A program made the position numbers and the translations under genes. This document shows positions 6,710-8,169 of a stretch of 8,169 nucleotides of DNA, in pieces. A model generated the notes under the pieces. It was given only the letters and a program-made list of their open reading frames with translations. It had not been told where the DNA came from and ran no database searches. The stretch's first letter is position 1; each line of letters opens with the position of its first letter. Origin of the DNA: Actinomycetota bacterium (lineage in GTDB: Bacteria; Actinomycetota; Humimicrobiia; Humimicrobiales; Humimicrobiaceae); contig PWSB01000132.1 in NCBI GenBank assembly GCA_003563375.1, forward strand, positions 1 through 8,169, in the 5' to 3' direction.

Positions 6710-7888
6710 ATGGATATACCAGAAGGTGTAATAGTAGCGATGCTCACCCCTTTTGACAGCCAGGGCAAGATAAATGAGGTAGAAGTAAGAAGATTTGTAA
6801 ATTTTCTAATAGAAAAGGGAGTGGATGGACTGTTTCCAGTTTCCTCATGCGGGGAATACACACACATGGACATGGGGGAAAGGAAATTCTTAATAGATAT
6901 TGTGTTAGATGAAGCAGGCGGAAGGGTACCGGTAATACCCGGGTCGGGCGCGACTTGCTACCATAAGTCTATTGAGATTGCAAATTATGCCAAAGAAAAA
7001 GGGTGTGCAGCAATAGTCCTGCATGGGCCCTATTTTTTCAAAAACACACAAGAGGTGGTGGAGGGCCATTTAAAAAAGGTTGCCAACTCTGTTGATATCC
7101 CTATCTTTCTTTACAATATTCCTTTTTTTGCCAATGAGGTCACTCCCCAGATGGCCGAAAACCTGTGCAGTATGCCCAATGTGGTAGGCATAAAAGACTC
7201 TTCGGGAAATATGGTCAACGTAATGAACCTCCTGGAGATGACCAGGAAAGTGGACCCTGATTTCAGGGTCCTGGTAGGGGCAGAAGAGATCATGCTGCCG
7301 GCATTGCTTATGGGAGGGAAGGGCTGCATGACTGCTACTGCCGGTATTATGCCTGAATTTGTGGTGGGAATGTATGAAAGTTTTAAAAACACCAATATAC
7401 AAAATGCCTACAACCTGCAGTTTGCAATACTGCCCCTTATAAGGGAGATGAAATCAGTTAACTTCCCTCAGGGGTTTAAGGAAGCATTGGACCTGAGGGG
7501 AATAAGCGTAGGGCCACCCATGATGGATTACCCTCAAAAAGAGAGGGGAAATATATCTGACCTTAAAGCCAGGATGCAGCTTGAGATGGAGAACCTGCTG
7601 GAAAAATATTTCCCGGGAATACCATTAAATTACCGGGAACAGAAAACAGTACAGCCAAGCCTTTCTTATCCTATTCCTACAGCCTCTCCGGAAAACAAAA
7701 AAGATAAGAAATATTCGGATTGTGTGGTATGCGGCATGTGTGACGGGGATATAGAGTGCAGGACAGTGTCCTGCAAAGAGAGTGACATTGAGGGTGGCAA
7801 AAAAATCGATATCAAGGATTTCGATGACCAAATGCTTAAAGAGATAATAACCAAGACAGTAAAAAAAATCTTAGATGAAAATAAATAG
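6710..7888 (+). CDS. DapA/NanA-family aldolase or lyase with cysteine cluster and encapsulation-peptide-like tail; probable microcompartment cargo
   Basis: The protein has 392 residues, against about 290-310 for the family. Residues 1-305 form the class I (Schiff-base) aldolase TIM barrel: VIVAMLTPFD at 7-16, VSSCGE at 44-49, LYNIP at 134-138 with Y135, and GIKDSSGNM at 160-168 with K162 as the Schiff-base lysine. Family members cleave or form 2-oxo acids, usually releasing or using pyruvate plus an aldehyde. True dihydrodipicolinate synthases have GTTGE and an Arg soon after LYNVP. Here the first is SSCGE (the second Thr becomes C47) and the Arg position is F140, so lysine biosynthesis is unlikely and the substrate is unknown. 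Residues 306-337 are a Pro/Ser/Lys-rich linker, 338-355 hold five cysteines, and 369-392 form an amphipathic helix. ATG 6710 has a good ribosome site (AAAGGA). A BMC shell gene starts 11 bases after the stop, which supports a lumen enzyme. Family assignment is firm; the cargo role is inferred. Confidence 0.9.
   Translation: MDIPEGVIVAMLTPFDSQGKINEVEVRRFVNFLIEKGVDGLFPVSSCGEYTHMDMGERKFLIDIVLDEAGGRVPVIPGSGATCYHKSIEIANYAKEKGCAAIVLHGPYFFKNTQEVVEGHLKKVANSVDIPIFLYNIPFFANEVTPQMAENLCSMPNVVGIKDSSGNMVNVMNLLEMTRKVDPDFRVLVGAEEIMLPALLMGGKGCMTATAGIMPEFVVGMYESFKNTNIQNAYNLQFAILPLIREMKSVNFPQGFKEALDLRGISVGPPMMDYPQKERGNISDLKARMQLEMENLLEKYFPGIPLNYREQKTVQPSLSYPIPTASPENKKDKKYSDCVVCGMCDGDIECRTVSCKESDIEGGKKIDIKDFDDQMLKEIITKTVKKILDENK
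7622..7720 (+). other. Linker region of the DapA-family protein (residues 305-337)
   Basis: This stretch joins the barrel to the tail. It is rich in Pro, Ser, Thr, Gln, Asn and Lys (for example PSLSYPIPTASPENKKDKK), has few clustered hydrophobic residues and is likely disordered. Poorly conserved flexible linkers of this kind typically connect BMC cargo enzymes to their encapsulation helices. Confidence 0.6.
7721..7774 (+). other. Five-cysteine cluster in the tail of the DapA-family protein (residues 338-355)
   Basis: The pattern is C-x2-C-x2-C-x5-C-x4-C (C338, C341, C344, C350, C355) within 18 residues, between the disordered linker and the terminal helix. I know of no such element in ordinary DapA, NanA or KDG-aldolase proteins. 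The spacing could hold a zinc ion or an iron-sulfur cluster, or the cysteines could form redox-sensitive disulfides that affect packing in the shell. None of these can be chosen from sequence alone. Confidence 0.6.
7814..7885 (+). other. Putative BMC encapsulation peptide (C-terminal amphipathic helix, residues 369-392)
   Basis: The last residues include MLKEIITKTVKKILDE. Hydrophobic residues F371, M375, L376, I379, I380, V384, I387 and L388 recur every 3-4 positions and form one face, while Lys, Glu, Asp, Thr and Gln form the other. Known encapsulation peptides of BMC cargo are short amphipathic helices of this type at a protein end, joined by a flexible linker, and they mediate cargo coalescence and shell association. 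The helix pattern, the linker and the adjacent shell gene agree. Confidence 0.68.
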
Positions 7889-7899
7889 AAAGGGCAGAA

Positions 7900-8163
7900 A
7901 TGGATAAAGCAATAGGGCTAATAGAGACAAGGGGGCTGGTAGGCTCAATAGAAGCAGCGGATGCCATGGTAAAAGCAGCCAACGTGACCCTTATATCAAA
8001 GGCTTATGTCGGAGGCGGGCTGGTAACCGTCATAATCGAAGGCGACGTAGGAGCTGTAAAATCCGCTGTGGACAGCGGAGCTGCTGCGGCAAAAAAGGTA
8101 GGGGAGCTTATCTCTGTGCATGTGATCCCCAGGCCCCATGATGAAATCTCTAAAATAATTTAG
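7900..8163 (+). CDS. BMC-H bacterial microcompartment shell protein (PduA/EutM type)
   Basis: This 87-residue protein is a single BMC domain (Pfam BMC, PF00936) of normal length for a hexamer-forming facet protein of a microcompartment shell. It shows AIGLIETRGLVGSIEAADAMVKAANV at the start (residues 4-29), with the edge lysine K25 and N28 that make hexamer-hexamer contacts. VGGGLVTVIIEGDVGAVKSAV follows, with pore-loop glycines G38-G40. HVIPRPH at 74-80 contains R78, another edge residue. The sequence is clearly closer to PduA/EutM metabolosome proteins than to carboxysome CcmK/CsoS1. One difference is that the PduA pore-region lysine in EKIGSG aligns with Y36 in AYVGGG. ATG 7900 has a good ribosome site (AAAGGG, 7889-7894). 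The gene sits 11 bases after the DapA-family gene, so the two are almost certainly co-transcribed. The frame ends at TAG 8161-8163, six bases before the window edge, and more BMC genes are expected beyond. Confidence 0.97.
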   Translation: MDKAIGLIETRGLVGSIEAADAMVKAANVTLISKAYVGGGLVTVIIEGDVGAVKSAVDSGAAAAKKVGELISVHVIPRPHDEISKII

Positions 8164-8169
8164 TTTTTG

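Noticed and set aside
7465..7499. 8-base inverted repeat CCCTCAGG / CCTGAGGG in the DapA-family gene
   Set aside because: It is within conserved barrel coding sequence with a 19-base spacer and no accompanying signal; probably chance.
6710..7888. Calling this gene dapA (lysine biosynthesis)
   Set aside because: The dicarboxylate-binding Arg and the second active-site Thr are replaced, the protein has an extra 85-residue tail, and its neighbour is a shell gene rather than lysine genes.

Overview
The window is a single-strand run of housekeeping genes that leads into the start of a bacterial microcompartment (BMC) locus. All seven genes read on the + strand. From left to right they are: the C-terminal part of recJ (cut by the window edge), a full-length bifunctional rel/spoT (p)ppGpp synthetase-hydrolase, a small metallo-beta-lactamase-fold hydrolase, hisS, aspS, a dihydrodipicolinate synthase/N-acetylneuraminate lyase (DapA/NanA) family protein with an unusual C-terminal tail, and a BMC-H shell protein. 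Apart from two gaps of 56 and 66 bases, the genes are packed within a few bases of one another. I see no tRNA, rRNA, CRISPR array or mobile element.

Positions 1-6643 form a conserved information-processing and stress neighbourhood. The order recJ - rel - (hydrolase) - hisS - aspS resembles that of many Firmicutes and deep-branching anaerobes, but the apt and dtd genes that often sit there are absent. Positions 6644-6709 form an AT-rich gap with a perfect TATAAT box inside a small palindrome, and this looks like the boundary between two transcription units. Positions 6710-8163 begin the BMC operon, which probably continues past the right edge.

The most interesting part is the 392-residue DapA-family protein. 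Its catalytic barrel fills about the first 305 residues and keeps the Schiff-base lysine and the tyrosine. It lacks the arginine expected in a true dihydrodipicolinate synthase. It then carries a flexible Pro/Ser/Lys-rich linker, a cluster of five cysteines and a terminal amphipathic helix that looks like a BMC encapsulation peptide. A shell gene follows 11 bases later. The simplest reading is that this aldolase or lyase is cargo of a metabolosome, where it makes or uses a 2-oxo acid (probably pyruvate) and an aldehyde inside the shell.

Organism: a bacterium of low to moderate GC, with Arg codons mostly AGG/AGA, frequent ATA for Ile, and TTG starts on two consecutive genes. The AspRS has a histidine associated with non-discriminating enzymes. 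This fits an anaerobic Firmicute-like lineage or a candidate phylum such as Atribacterota, whose members are known to carry unusual aldolase-containing BMC loci. The lineage assignment is a low-confidence inference.
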